Shown: positions 7,293-14,485 of the stretch, piece after piece | Layout of the letters: the number at the start of each line of letters is the position of its first letter | Position numbering within the stretch: position 1 is the first letter of the stretch | Source of the DNA: JBKJVQ01 sp046717125 | GTDB taxonomy: Bacteria > Pseudomonadota > Alphaproteobacteria > Rhizobiales > Methyloligellaceae | Assembly: GCA_046717125.1 (NCBI GenBank) | Contig: JBKJVQ010000291.1 | Coordinates: 1-17,290 of the forward strand | Reading direction: 5' to 3' | Length of the DNA stretch: 17,290 nucleotides | Notes under the pieces: generated by a model | The model's database searches: none | What the model was told of the DNA's origin: nothing | Seen by the model: only the letters and a program-made list of their open reading frames with translations | Position numbers and translations under genes: made by a program

Positions 7293-7472
7293 ATGAAATT
7301 GACGTTCGAAGTCGCGGCGCGAATCGCCAAACCCGTGTCGGAAGTGTTCGAGGCGGTCGTCAATCCGTCCGAGCTGTCGCGCTATTTCACGACCGGCGGC
7401 GCCAAGGGCCGGATCGAACCCGGCGCGACCGTTACGGCACGATCAGCCCCACCTCTTCCGCCACGGAAATGA
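7293..7472 (+). pseudogene. SRPBCC/AHSA1-domain protein, truncated after 48 codons
   Basis: ATG 7293 follows GGGAG by 7 bases. The first 48 codons (MKLTFEVAARIAKPVSEVFE, then NPSELSRYFTTGGAKGRI, EPGATVT) match the start of an AHSA1-type SRPBCC protein, a hydrophobic-ligand-binding fold usually of 140-165 residues. After ACG 7434-7436 the reading becomes unrelated (ARSAPPLPPRK) and stops at 7470-7472, because from about 7435 the DNA belongs to the opposite-strand EAL domain. About two thirds of the domain, including the ligand cavity, is missing, so the product should be non-functional. Its pairing with the divergent ArsR-type repressor is typical of the family, which makes recent loss or an assembly join plausible. 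Confidence 0.75.
7432..7437. other. Junction truncating two convergent genes
   Basis: Rightward, SRPBCC homology ends at about 7434-7436. Leftward, EAL homology (AEEVGLIVP) ends at CCG 7435-7437, followed at once by TAA. Both genes lose their 3' ends at the same place, with CGG or ACGG shared by the two sides. This marks either a deletion joining two gene bodies or a chimeric assembly. Confidence 0.7.
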
Positions 7473-8807
7473 AATGCGAGGGCGCGATGCGTCCATGCAC
7501 GGGATGGTTCCAACGGACCAGCGCTTCGTAGCCGGTGCACGCGCCGCGCGTCAGATCGAACTGCGGCTGATAAAGGACCTCGAACTCGTCGCGCGCGAGC
7601 CCTCCCCTCAATTCGTGCTCGAGCAGACGCTTTCGCTGGAGCGCACGGTCCATGCCTTTCTCGAAGCAATTGGTCCGGTTGCCCCGTCCGTCTTCGCGCG
7701 GGCGAGCGCAAGATCGGCATGCCTCATCAACGCCTCGTGTCCGTCCCCGTCATGTGGCGCAAAGCTGATCCCCGCCGACATCGTGCAGCGGATATCATGG
7801 TCCGCGACGCGGTACGGCGCTTCGGTCGCCGCAGTAAGGCGATCCATGAACAGGAGCGCATCCCCGGGATCGCCCAGGCCCGTCAGGGCGATCGCGAACT
7901 CGTCGCCGCTGAGGCGGGCGGCGATGTCCACTTCCCGGATCATCGGCATCAGCCGTGCGACGAACAGGCGGAGCAGCGCATCGCCGCCTTGGTTACCCAC
8001 GACCTCGTTCACATGTTTAAAGCGGTCGATATCGACGCGCAGCACCGCCACATGAGAGTCGCCGCGACGCCTGCGGAGCAGAACTTCTTCCAGCCTTTCC
8101 TCGAACGCGGTGCGGTTGGGAAGGCCCGTCAGGACATCATGATATTGCAGGAAGCGGGCGCGCTCCTCCGCCCGGCGCTGCTGGTGCTCGCGCCAGCACG
8201 CGAACAGGAGCGGCGCGCCTGAGCAGATGCCGATCAGCACGAGGATCATCGACCCGAGGCCGAGAGTCGTGTGCCTGAGCATCGCGACCTGCTTGGTCTG
8301 GTCGAGGTAGAACAGGATCGCGCCGCGATACTTGCCGTCCTCGACGACGGGCAGGGAAACCACGGCATGGCGGGCGCGATCGCGCAGCCGGCCTGTGTCG
8401 GCAGCAATCCAGCGCCGTGCGCGCTCGTTTCGACTGCCGCTCGCGAGCACTGTTACCGCGTCCGCTGGCTTGGACAGGTGAAGCCTCGGGCTGCCCTTGC
8501 GCGCGAGGAGCTTGCCGTTGGGGCCATAATATTCCCGCCGGAGGACACGCGACCATTCGCCGAAATTACGTACCCAGTCGGAATCGTCAGCCGCAGACGC
8601 GCCGCCTCCAACAGCGCGAAGCGCGCTCTGGAAGTGGCCGTCGACGAAATTCTGGAGTTCGATTTTCAGATGGTCGGCGTCCTGCTCGAGAAACAGTTTC
8701 TCCGCCTTGTCCGGCAGAAGGAGACCCGCGACGCACACGGCCACGCCCAACCAGAAAAGGCCGAGCAGAGGCAACCGATCGGGGTTGAGAGAACGGTTTC
8801 GGGACAT
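7432..8807 (-). pseudogene. Membrane GGDEF-EAL protein, frameshifted and EAL-truncated
   Basis: Starts at ATG 8805-8807. Transmembrane helix 1 is about 12-31, an extracytoplasmic sensor region about 32-178, helix 2 about 181-204, then a GGDEF domain with HDVLTGLPNRTAFEERL, metal-site VDIDRFKHVNE, and SGDEF at 300-304 in place of GGDEF. The inhibitory site RxxD (REVD, 291-294) is kept. The frame breaks at codon 375, in the CCCC run 7682-7685. Adding one base restores the reading into the linker MDRALQRKRLLEHEL and the EAL start FEVLYQPQFDL, then YEALVRWNHPVHGRI and AEEVGLIVP. The EAL domain then stops at 7432 after about 70 residues of roughly 240, losing most catalytic residues. Such proteins make or break cyclic di-GMP; here only diguanylate cyclase activity could remain. 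The frameshift alone could be a sequencing error. Confidence 0.85.
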
Positions 8808-8822
8808 GACCAGCAGAAGAGC

Positions 8823-8840
8823 GCAGGGTCGTTACCCTGC
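8823..8840. promoter_or_regulatory. Perfect inverted repeat before the GGDEF-EAL gene
   Basis: Arms GCAGGGT (8823-8829) and ACCCTGC (8834-8840) flank CGTT. It lies 15 bases before the GGDEF-EAL start, in the expected leader or promoter region. It may be an operator or an RNA hairpin near the ribosome-binding region; no protein partner is evident. Confidence 0.5.
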
Positions 8841-8939
8841 AAGTTAGGCCTTGCGCGCTTAAGATGACGCAAAGATCATTGATGAATGAAGTGTTGCCGG
8901 GCGTGTGAGATGACGCTGTCAAATCCGGCAGGATGGCCT

Positions 8940-9011
8940 GAGCATGATGTCGAAAAAGCCTGGCCCGGAACTGATCCGGGGCGTGTAGCGGTTTAGGACC
9001 AAATCGTGCTC
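8940..9011. repeat. REP-like extragenic palindrome
   Basis: GAGCATGAT (8940-8948) pairs with ATCGTGCTC (9003-9011) with one G-T mismatch, enclosing a segment with GTCGAAAAA and CGGTTTAGGACC. This resembles the GAGCATGAT...ATCATGCTC palindromes scattered through intergenic DNA of Hyphomicrobiales genomes. It fills much of the divergent gap between the GGDEF-EAL and penicillin-binding protein genes. The identification rests on pattern memory and would be settled by counting copies in the genome. Confidence 0.55.
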
Positions 9012-9025
9012 AACCAATTAGAATC

Positions 9026-9046
9026 GATCACGTTTATGGCGTGATC
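9026..9046. promoter_or_regulatory. Hairpin/inverted repeat upstream of the PBP gene
   Basis: Perfect 7-base arms GATCACG (9026-9032) and CGTGATC (9040-9046) flank TTTATGG, 23 bases before the start of the penicillin-binding protein gene. It could be an operator, a leader hairpin, or the tail of the neighbouring REP-like element. Confidence 0.45.
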
Positions 9047-9069
9047 TTGAGTGGTGCTTCCGTAACGCC

Positions 9070-11460
9070 ATGCTTCGCGCCCTGAGTTCCCTTTCTCGCG
9101 CCCTCGAATGGCTGGTCTCGTTGCCCATCAGGGCCGGCCGCTTCCTGTTCGCGACGCTGATCTTCAATCCGCGACTTGGTAAACTGCGTCTGGTAGTAGC
9201 TCCTTTTGCGCTTTACCTGCTGTTCGCGCTGACGCTGACCTATGTCTACGCGCCGCTGCGCGGGGCGATCGGTCAGGTCTGGATGGAGCGCGTTCTGACC
9301 TATGCGGACGAGCGTTCGCTCGGCACTGCCGTGACCGATGCGGGTGGCAGGTTCATCGGCATCCTCGATCCGGTGCTCGATTCCGAAGACGATCTCAATC
9401 TCTCTGGCCGTCCGATCGAGACGCCGGATTACATCGCCTATCCTGACCACAAGGCGCTGCACCTGGACGAGTCGCCGCCGGATTACTGGCGCTGCCTTGC
9501 CTGGCTCGAGGACCGGCATCTCGGCGGCTGGATCAATCCGTTCGGCATCGATCTGTTCGGTGTACTGAAGATTCCGGTCTCGACCGTCAGGCGTTCGATC
9601 GAGTCCGGCGGTCTGAGCCTCGGCGTTGGCGGCTCGACGCTGTCGATGCAGCTTGCGCGTATCTTCTTCAAGTCGCCGCCATCGCGAAACGAAAGCGCCG
9701 CCGAAAAACTGTCCCGGAAGTTCAAGGAATGGTGGCTCGCGCCGGTCATTCACTGGCGGCTCGCGCGGGGCGGCGACAAGGCTCGGGTCCGCGTCTGGGC
9801 CGCCAATCATTTCCCGCACGCCCAGCGCACCGGCGGTCAGGAGCTTTACGGCGTCGAAACGACCAGCCGCATTCTCTTCGGCAAGCCTGCTGGCGAAATG
9901 TCCGTCGCCGAACAGTATGTCCTCGCCGCCGCCGTCAATCAGCCGATTATTCTTCTTGGCGGCAGCGAGCGGATGGATGCGTTGCAGAAGTCGAGCTGGG
10001 CGCGCATCGCCGGCAAACGCGCGCGGGTCTGCGCCAAAGATCTGCAGAACGATGCATCGGACCGCGATCAGGTCGAAGCCGAACTGACGCGGATGATCTC
10101 GAAGCCGCCCGCCCCCGTGATCGACCCGGTCATCGCGCAGGCTGTCGACGATGTCGCGCCCGACAGCGCGGGTTTCGCGCGCGCGAACCCGATCCTGCGC
10201 GCAAACATCCTGATTCCGTCGGCGCGTTACGGTGCGCGCGAGGAGCTGCGTGAGGCTTACGGCTATGGCTGGCGCAGAGCGGTACGCGGCGTGACGCTGA
10301 CGCTCGATGCGCCGCAGAATTTACGTTTCGGCGAGAGAGTTGACGACGCGCTTGCGCGCGCGCAGGCGCGCTTTGGTTCGAGGCTCGCGCCCGCGTTTAC
10401 ACTCGACCCGGCGGGCAAAGACGCCCCGGGCGGGCCGTTGCGAATTCCGGACATCGTCGTCGCCGCGGCCGACGCCGAAGGGCGGCTCGTGCGCTATTTC
10501 GAGTCGAATTTCACGGCCGCCTATTACGGAGCCGCGGGCGCGCGCGATCGGACAGACGGCCGCTATGTCCCCGGGCGCGAGTCCCGGGCGATCGCCTCGA
10601 TCGGCAAGATGGCGGCTGCGGTCGCAATCGCTAACGACGGTGGCCGGCGAGACGGCAAGTGGGTAGATTTCCGGGCGCCCGCTCAGGGGCTGGACGAGTG
10701 CCTGGTCGGCAAAGAGCGCAGGCTGCGCAACGCGGAACTGTCATTTGCGTGCTCGCTGAACGCGCCGCTGGAATGGCGCGCTGCACGCGTCCCTCTCTCT
10801 GAGCTGAGCCGGCTCACGCGAGGCTTCGGTCTGCGCCCGCTGGACAAGCTGACCTCGGGCCCGAACCTGGCGAAGAGTCTCGTGGTGGGCCAGGTCGCCG
10901 CCAGCCCGCGCACCGTGCACCGTATGAGCGCGACAGTCCTCTCGGCGCTGACGCAGGGCGCGGACGCAAGCGTGCGGCTTCCTTCGATGCTGGAAGACGC
11001 GCGAGTTATCGATGGCGAACAGGGTGTCGCGCCGATGGGTCTCCTCGCGCCGTCGGAGTTCGTGAAGCCCGAAAGCCACGAAGCCCTGCGCGCCTATCTC
11101 TCAGCGCCTCTCTGCCATGCGCGCGGGACGCTCCGTCGACTGAGCGATTGGTGCGCGGGGAGCCGCGAGAGCGTGGCGCTCCATTTCGCCAAGACCGGCA
11201 CACGCGGCAACGGCTCCTCCGATCCGTCCGCGCCCGATACCGTCGATCTCTGGGTTTCGGGCGGCATTGAATTCAAGTCGGGCGCGGCCTTCTCGTACGT
11301 CCTGATGATGGGAACCGGCAATCCGTCAGACCCGTTCGCGCGCGATCTGTATGCGGGCCAGGCGCTGGAACCTCTGGTACGCGTGCTTCTGGACGATCTT
11401 GAGGTCCTGTCGCGGCAGGATGCGCGTGTCGGACTGGATGCTGGGCGCGTTGCGGAATAG
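9070..11460 (+). CDS. Atypical class A penicillin-binding protein
   Basis: A 796-residue bifunctional murein synthase: a glycosyltransferase that polymerises lipid II plus a transpeptidase that cross-links peptides, anchored in the inner membrane by a helix at about 41-60. GT51 motifs: LEDRHL (catalytic E147), GGSTLSMQLAR (187-197), KFKEWWLA (217-224) and GQELYGVETTSRILFG followed by EMSVAEQYVLAA. Transpeptidase motifs: SIGK (S510, K513), SLN (562-564) and KTG (708-710), all in order. It differs from PBP1a/1b in motif 1, where LGGWINPFGID stands in place of the usual Phe-x-x-His-x-Gly pattern, in the large divergent region between domains (about 300-410), and in the absence of an OB-fold or proline-rich tail. 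Start ATG 9070 has no strong ribosome-binding site. It stands alone in its transcription unit and is convergent with ppk2, with 12 bases between stops. Confidence 0.88.
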   Translation: MLRALSSLSRALEWLVSLPIRAGRFLFATLIFNPRLGKLRLVVAPFALYLLFALTLTYVYAPLRGAIGQVWMERVLTYADERSLGTAVTDAGGRFIGILDPVLDSEDDLNLSGRPIETPDYIAYPDHKALHLDESPPDYWRCLAWLEDRHLGGWINPFGIDLFGVLKIPVSTVRRSIESGGLSLGVGGSTLSMQLARIFFKSPPSRNESAAEKLSRKFKEWWLAPVIHWRLARGGDKARVRVWAANHFPHAQRTGGQELYGVETTSRILFGKPAGEMSVAEQYVLAAAVNQPIILLGGSERMDALQKSSWARIAGKRARVCAKDLQNDASDRDQVEAELTRMISKPPAPVIDPVIAQAVDDVAPDSAGFARANPILRANILIPSARYGAREELREAYGYGWRRAVRGVTLTLDAPQNLRFGERVDDALARAQARFGSRLAPAFTLDPAGKDAPGGPLRIPDIVVAAADAEGRLVRYFESNFTAAYYGAAGARDRTDGRYVPGRESRAIASIGKMAAAVAIANDGGRRDGKWVDFRAPAQGLDECLVGKERRLRNAELSFACSLNAPLEWRAARVPLSELSRLTRGFGLRPLDKLTSGPNLAKSLVVGQVAASPRTVHRMSATVLSALTQGADASVRLPSMLEDARVIDGEQGVAPMGLLAPSEFVKPESHEALRAYLSAPLCHARGTLRRLSDWCAGSRESVALHFAKTGTRGNGSSDPSAPDTVDLWVSGGIEFKSGAAFSYVLMMGTGNPSDPFARDLYAGQALEPLVRVLLDDLEVLSRQDARVGLDAGRVAE

Positions 11461-11472
11461 ATCGCGTACTGC

Positions 11473-12330
11473 TCAACCCCGCGCAGGGTTGCCCGGCCTG
11501 ACGATTTTGGCGTCGGGCTCGCCGATAGCTTCCGCATCCTTCCCCGGATATTCGAACTGCGAGACGAAAACGCGCAACACGTTGATCCGTGCCCGCTTCT
11601 TGTCGTTGGCGAGGATGACGGTCCATGGTGCCGTCGCTGTATCGGTGTGCCGGAACATGTCTTCCTCGGCGCGCGTGTAGTCGTCGTATTTTTCAATGGC
11701 CTTCATGTCGAGTGGACCAAGCTTCCATTGCTTGAGCGGATCGTGCCGGCGCGCATGCAGACGGACGATCTGCGTCTCGCGCCCGATCGACAGGAAGAAC
11801 TTGATGAGCCGGATGCCGTCGCGCACGAGCAGATTCTCGAACTTCGGCGCTTCGGCGAAAAACTTCTCGACCTCGGCTTCCGTACAGAACCCCATCACGC
11901 GTTCGACGCCGGCGCGATTGTACCAGGAGCGGTCGAACAGCACGATCTCGCCTGCGGTCGGCAGATACGCGACATAGCGCTGGAAGTACCATTGGCCACG
12001 CTCGATTTCGGTCGGCTTCGGCAGCGCGACGGCGCGCGCCTCGCGCGGCGGCAGATGCTGGAGGAACGCCTTTATGGTTCCACCCTTGCCGGCGGCGTCG
12101 CGGCCCTCGAATATGATGACGACGCGCTGACCGGTTTCGGCGATGGAGTGTTGCAGCTTCAAGAGTTCGATCTGGAGCGCGCGCAGCTTCTCGTCATATT
12201 TCTTGCGCTTCATCTCCTCATCGTACGGATAGAAGCCGCTGGTCAGTTCCGCATCCTGAACAGCGGGCGGCAAGTCGGCCATATCGAGATCGATCTCGGG
12301 GTAAGCCGGGCTGATGCCTTCACGCGTCAT
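11473..12330 (-). CDS. ppk2: Polyphosphate kinase 2, single-domain
   Basis: Uses polyphosphate to phosphorylate nucleoside diphosphates (or monophosphates, depending on subclass), or runs in reverse; cytoplasmic. The 285-residue protein has the PPK2 core: Walker A GRDAAGKGG at 76-84, the substrate region LPKPTEIERGQWYFQRY, Walker B LFDRSWYNRAGVERVMGFC from 131, the lid with FFLSIGRETQIVRLHARRHD, and KQWKLGPLDMKAIEKYDDYT. One PPK2 domain and this length fit the common single-domain class; nucleotide preference cannot be read from the sequence. ATG 12328-12330 follows GGGGGAG by 7 bases. A much longer open frame continues upstream to 12759 but overlaps phoR and is not conserved. Divergent from the phoR-type kinase across 70 bases, which suggests a shared link to phosphate status. 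Confidence 0.94.
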   Translation of the reverse strand: MTREGISPAYPEIDLDMADLPPAVQDAELTSGFYPYDEEMKRKKYDEKLRALQIELLKLQHSIAETGQRVVIIFEGRDAAGKGGTIKAFLQHLPPREARAVALPKPTEIERGQWYFQRYVAYLPTAGEIVLFDRSWYNRAGVERVMGFCTEAEVEKFFAEAPKFENLLVRDGIRLIKFFLSIGRETQIVRLHARRHDPLKQWKLGPLDMKAIEKYDDYTRAEEDMFRHTDTATAPWTVILANDKKRARINVLRVFVSQFEYPGKDAEAIGEPDAKIVRPGNPARG

Positions 12331-12388
12331 GGAACTGCTCCCCCTCTCGCACCTTGTGTGCCGACGGGCGGGATTATATCTCGATATC

Positions 12389-12394
12389 AGGAGG
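12389..12394 (+). promoter_or_regulatory. Ribosome-binding site fixing the TTG start of phoR
   Basis: AGGAGG lies 6 bases before TTG 12401. The in-frame ATG codons at 12314 and 12329 lack such a site and would make phoR overlap the divergent ppk2 start, so TTG is the preferred start. Confidence 0.8.
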
Positions 12395-12400
12395 ATCAGC

Positions 12401-13723
12401 TTGAACGATCTTACGCGTTCGAACCCCGCGGCACGCATGGCGCAATCGCTGGCAAGCGGGGCGCGCCGCGTGTTCGACCGGCTGATTGCAAGGCGCGGTC
12501 TGCTCGGTCTCGTCGCCGTGATTCTCCTGCTGCTCGTGATCGCGAGCGAGTTCAGATTTGGCATGGCGGTGCTGGGCTTTGCGGTGGCAGCCCTGGTCGC
12601 GGCATCGATCGAGCACGCCGACGCGGGGACACAGGCGGGGCAGAATGGTTCGCAGCACACCCCAAGAGGCGCGCGCGCGGTCGATATCGGCGTGCTGGTC
12701 AACGCGCTTCCGGACGCGGCGATCGTTCTCGATCGCTCGGGCCAAGTGCTCTTCTTCAATCAGGCGGCGAGCGATCAATTCGCCAACCTCAAGCGGGCCA
12801 GCCACGTCTCGTCCGTACTCAGAACGCCCGAGTTCCTAGACGCGCTGGCGCGCGTCCGGGCCGATGGCGAGCCCTTCACCGTCGCGCATGCCGAACGGGT
12901 TCCGGTCGGCCGGAGGATCGCCGTGACGATCGCCCCACTGGGGCAGGATTCGCGATCCGAGGGCGGCGCGGCTTTCCTCGTTCACTTGCGCGACCTGAGC
13001 GAGCAGGAGCGCGTCGACCAGATGCGCGCCGACTTCGTCGCCAATGCGAGCCACGAGCTGCGAACCCCGCTCGCGTCGCTGCGCGGCTTCATCGAAACGC
13101 TGCAGGGCAGCGCCCGGGACGATGTCGTCGCACGCGAGCGTTTCCTCAGGATCATGGCCAGCCAGGCGGAGCGCATGAGCCGGCTGATCGACGATCTCCT
13201 GTCGCTCAGCCGCGTCGAGATGAACGCGCATCTCCCGCTGACAGCTCTGGTCGACGTGAACGAGGTCGTGGCCCATGTGGCGGACACAATGGAGCCGCTG
13301 GCGCGGGAGCGCGGACAGACCTTCGCGGTGCATCGGGCCGAAGGCCGCCTGCTCGTGCGGGGTGATCGGGACGAACTCGTGCAGCTGTTCCAGAACCTCA
13401 CGCAGAACGCGGTGAAGTATGGGCGGGATGGCGGCCGCACCGACGTGCGCATAAGCCGTGCGCCGAGCCGCTCCGGCCGGGGCGCCATGATCTCGGTGAG
13501 CATCGTGGACGATGGACCCGGTATTGCGCCGGAGCACATTCCCCGGCTGACCGAGCGCTTCTATCGCGTCGATGTTGCGTCGAGCCGCGAGAAAGGCGGA
13601 ACGGGCCTTGGGTTGGCTATCGTCAAGCACGTGCTGAACCGCCATCGCGGGGAGCTTGAGATCCAGTCCCGGCAGGGCGACGGCTCGACCTTCACGGTTC
13701 TGCTGACCGAGGCTGGCGGCTGA
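12401..13723 (+). CDS. phoR: PhoR-type sensor histidine kinase
   Basis: A 440-residue inner-membrane kinase of the phosphate-control type. Two helices close together at about 33-50 and 53-70 leave almost no periplasmic loop, as in PhoR. A PAS domain follows (about 95-200, VLVNALPDAAIVLDRSGQ), then HisKA with the phospho-accepting H218 in FVANASHELRTPLASLRGF, and HATPase motifs: N box FQNLTQNAVKYG (330 on), G1 DDGPGIAPEH (370 on), F box TERFYRVD and G2 GGTGLGLAIVKH (399-410). PhoR phosphorylates PhoB when phosphate is low, working with PstSCAB and PhoU. None of those genes follows here; the next gene is unrelated. Short loop, PAS and HATPase pattern favour PhoR, but a paralogous kinase is possible. 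Translation starts at TTG behind a perfect AGGAGG. Confidence 0.85.
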   Translation: MNDLTRSNPAARMAQSLASGARRVFDRLIARRGLLGLVAVILLLLVIASEFRFGMAVLGFAVAALVAASIEHADAGTQAGQNGSQHTPRGARAVDIGVLVNALPDAAIVLDRSGQVLFFNQAASDQFANLKRASHVSSVLRTPEFLDALARVRADGEPFTVAHAERVPVGRRIAVTIAPLGQDSRSEGGAAFLVHLRDLSEQERVDQMRADFVANASHELRTPLASLRGFIETLQGSARDDVVARERFLRIMASQAERMSRLIDDLLSLSRVEMNAHLPLTALVDVNEVVAHVADTMEPLARERGQTFAVHRAEGRLLVRGDRDELVQLFQNLTQNAVKYGRDGGRTDVRISRAPSRSGRGAMISVSIVDDGPGIAPEHIPRLTERFYRVDVASSREKGGTGLGLAIVKHVLNRHRGELEIQSRQGDGSTFTVLLTEAGG

Positions 13724-13782
13724 CCTGCGTGTCTCCCGCGGCCCTTTGGCTTAGGAACTCCGCCTTCCACCGGCCGTTGGTG

Positions 13783-13806
13783 CTCCACGAACGAGAGAGT
13801 GTGGAG
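13783..13806 (+). promoter_or_regulatory. Possible hairpin at the start of the gntA-like gene
   Basis: CTCCAC (13783-13788) can pair with GTGGAG (13801-13806) across 12 bases. The right arm covers part of the GTG at 13799 and the GGAG that would serve the alternative GTG start at 13814. The hairpin could therefore limit ribosome access; the stem is only 6 bases and chance is possible. Confidence 0.35.
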
Positions 13807-14485
13807 TATCACGGTGTTGGAGCGCGTACGTTGGTCGAGCGTACCCGACGACCTCAAATCCATGATCGAAGACCAGGACTATCCTTGCGTCGGCGCAAAA
13901 TCCGCGCTGGCGAACGGCCAGATCGAATGCGTCGAAGCCGTTGACATACGGTATCCGGAAGATGACGCTGCCATCGTTGCGGCCGTGCAGGATTTTGCCG
14001 CCCGTCATGGCGAGACGGCTCTCTTTGTCAGTCTTGCGGTCCTGTTCCAAGGCCCCGTCGGTCTCGACGAGCTCGGTTTCGAGCTTGCGCTATGGGCGCG
14101 GTTGCAGGCCATGCATGAGATCGACCGGCGCGATTTTTTCTGGGATAAGTCGGTAAGCTCCAATCCGGAATCGCCCGAATTCAGCATGAGCATCGGCGGA
14201 TGCGGATTTTACATCATCGGGCTGCATGCAAATTCCAGCCGGATTGCGCGTCGCCTGCCGCGCCCTGCCATGATCTTCAACCTGCATCGCCAATTCGTGG
14301 AGCTGCGAAACGACGGACGCTTCGCTGCGATGCGGAACAAGATCGTTGAGCGCGATATCGAGCAGCAGGGCAGCGAGAACCCGATGCTCGCCGATCACGG
14401 AGAGACGTCGGAGGCGCGGCAATATAGCGGTCGTGAAGTCGGAGAAACCTGGGCCTGTCCATTTCGTCCACAGCCGCATGGCTGA
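13799..14485 (+). CDS. YqcI/YcgG family protein, GntA-like heme N-hydroxylase
   Basis: Up to 228 residues of the YqcI/YcgG family, which includes GntA, a heme-dependent enzyme that N-hydroxylates a guanidino intermediate in guanitoxin synthesis. Family landmarks: DYPCVGAKSAL (28-37), GGCGFYIIGLHANSSRIARR (133-152), PAMIFNLHRQFVELR (156-170), KIVERDIEQQGSENPML and the C-terminal GETSEARQYSGREVGETWACPF. The heme ligand cannot be assigned safely; H143 and H163 lie in conserved blocks. Start GTG 13799 has a weak site, while GTG 13814 has GGAG 8 bases upstream and may be the true start. The end overlaps the DUF1989 gene by 8 bases, which implies translational coupling and a joint task. B. subtilis also carries a YcgG and a DUF1989 protein (YcgI) close together, from memory. 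Substrate is unknown; a guanidino compound is inferred. Confidence 0.85.
   Translation: MWSITVLERVRWSSVPDDLKSMIEDQDYPCVGAKSALANGQIECVEAVDIRYPEDDAAIVAAVQDFAARHGETALFVSLAVLFQGPVGLDELGFELALWARLQAMHEIDRRDFFWDKSVSSNPESPEFSMSIGGCGFYIIGLHANSSRIARRLPRPAMIFNLHRQFVELRNDGRFAAMRNKIVERDIEQQGSENPMLADHGETSEARQYSGREVGETWACPFRPQPHG

Noticed and set aside
11647..13365. A 572-codon open frame on the plus strand across ppk2 and the start of phoR
   Set aside because: It runs antisense to clear PPK2 motifs and out of frame with the PhoR kinase motifs; low-complexity arginine-rich translation is typical of shadow frames in GC-rich DNA.
13724..13798. A guanidine riboswitch before the gntA-like gene
   Set aside because: Only about 75 bases are available, and I do not see the paired ACGR-loop hairpins or the conserved guanidine-I/III core.
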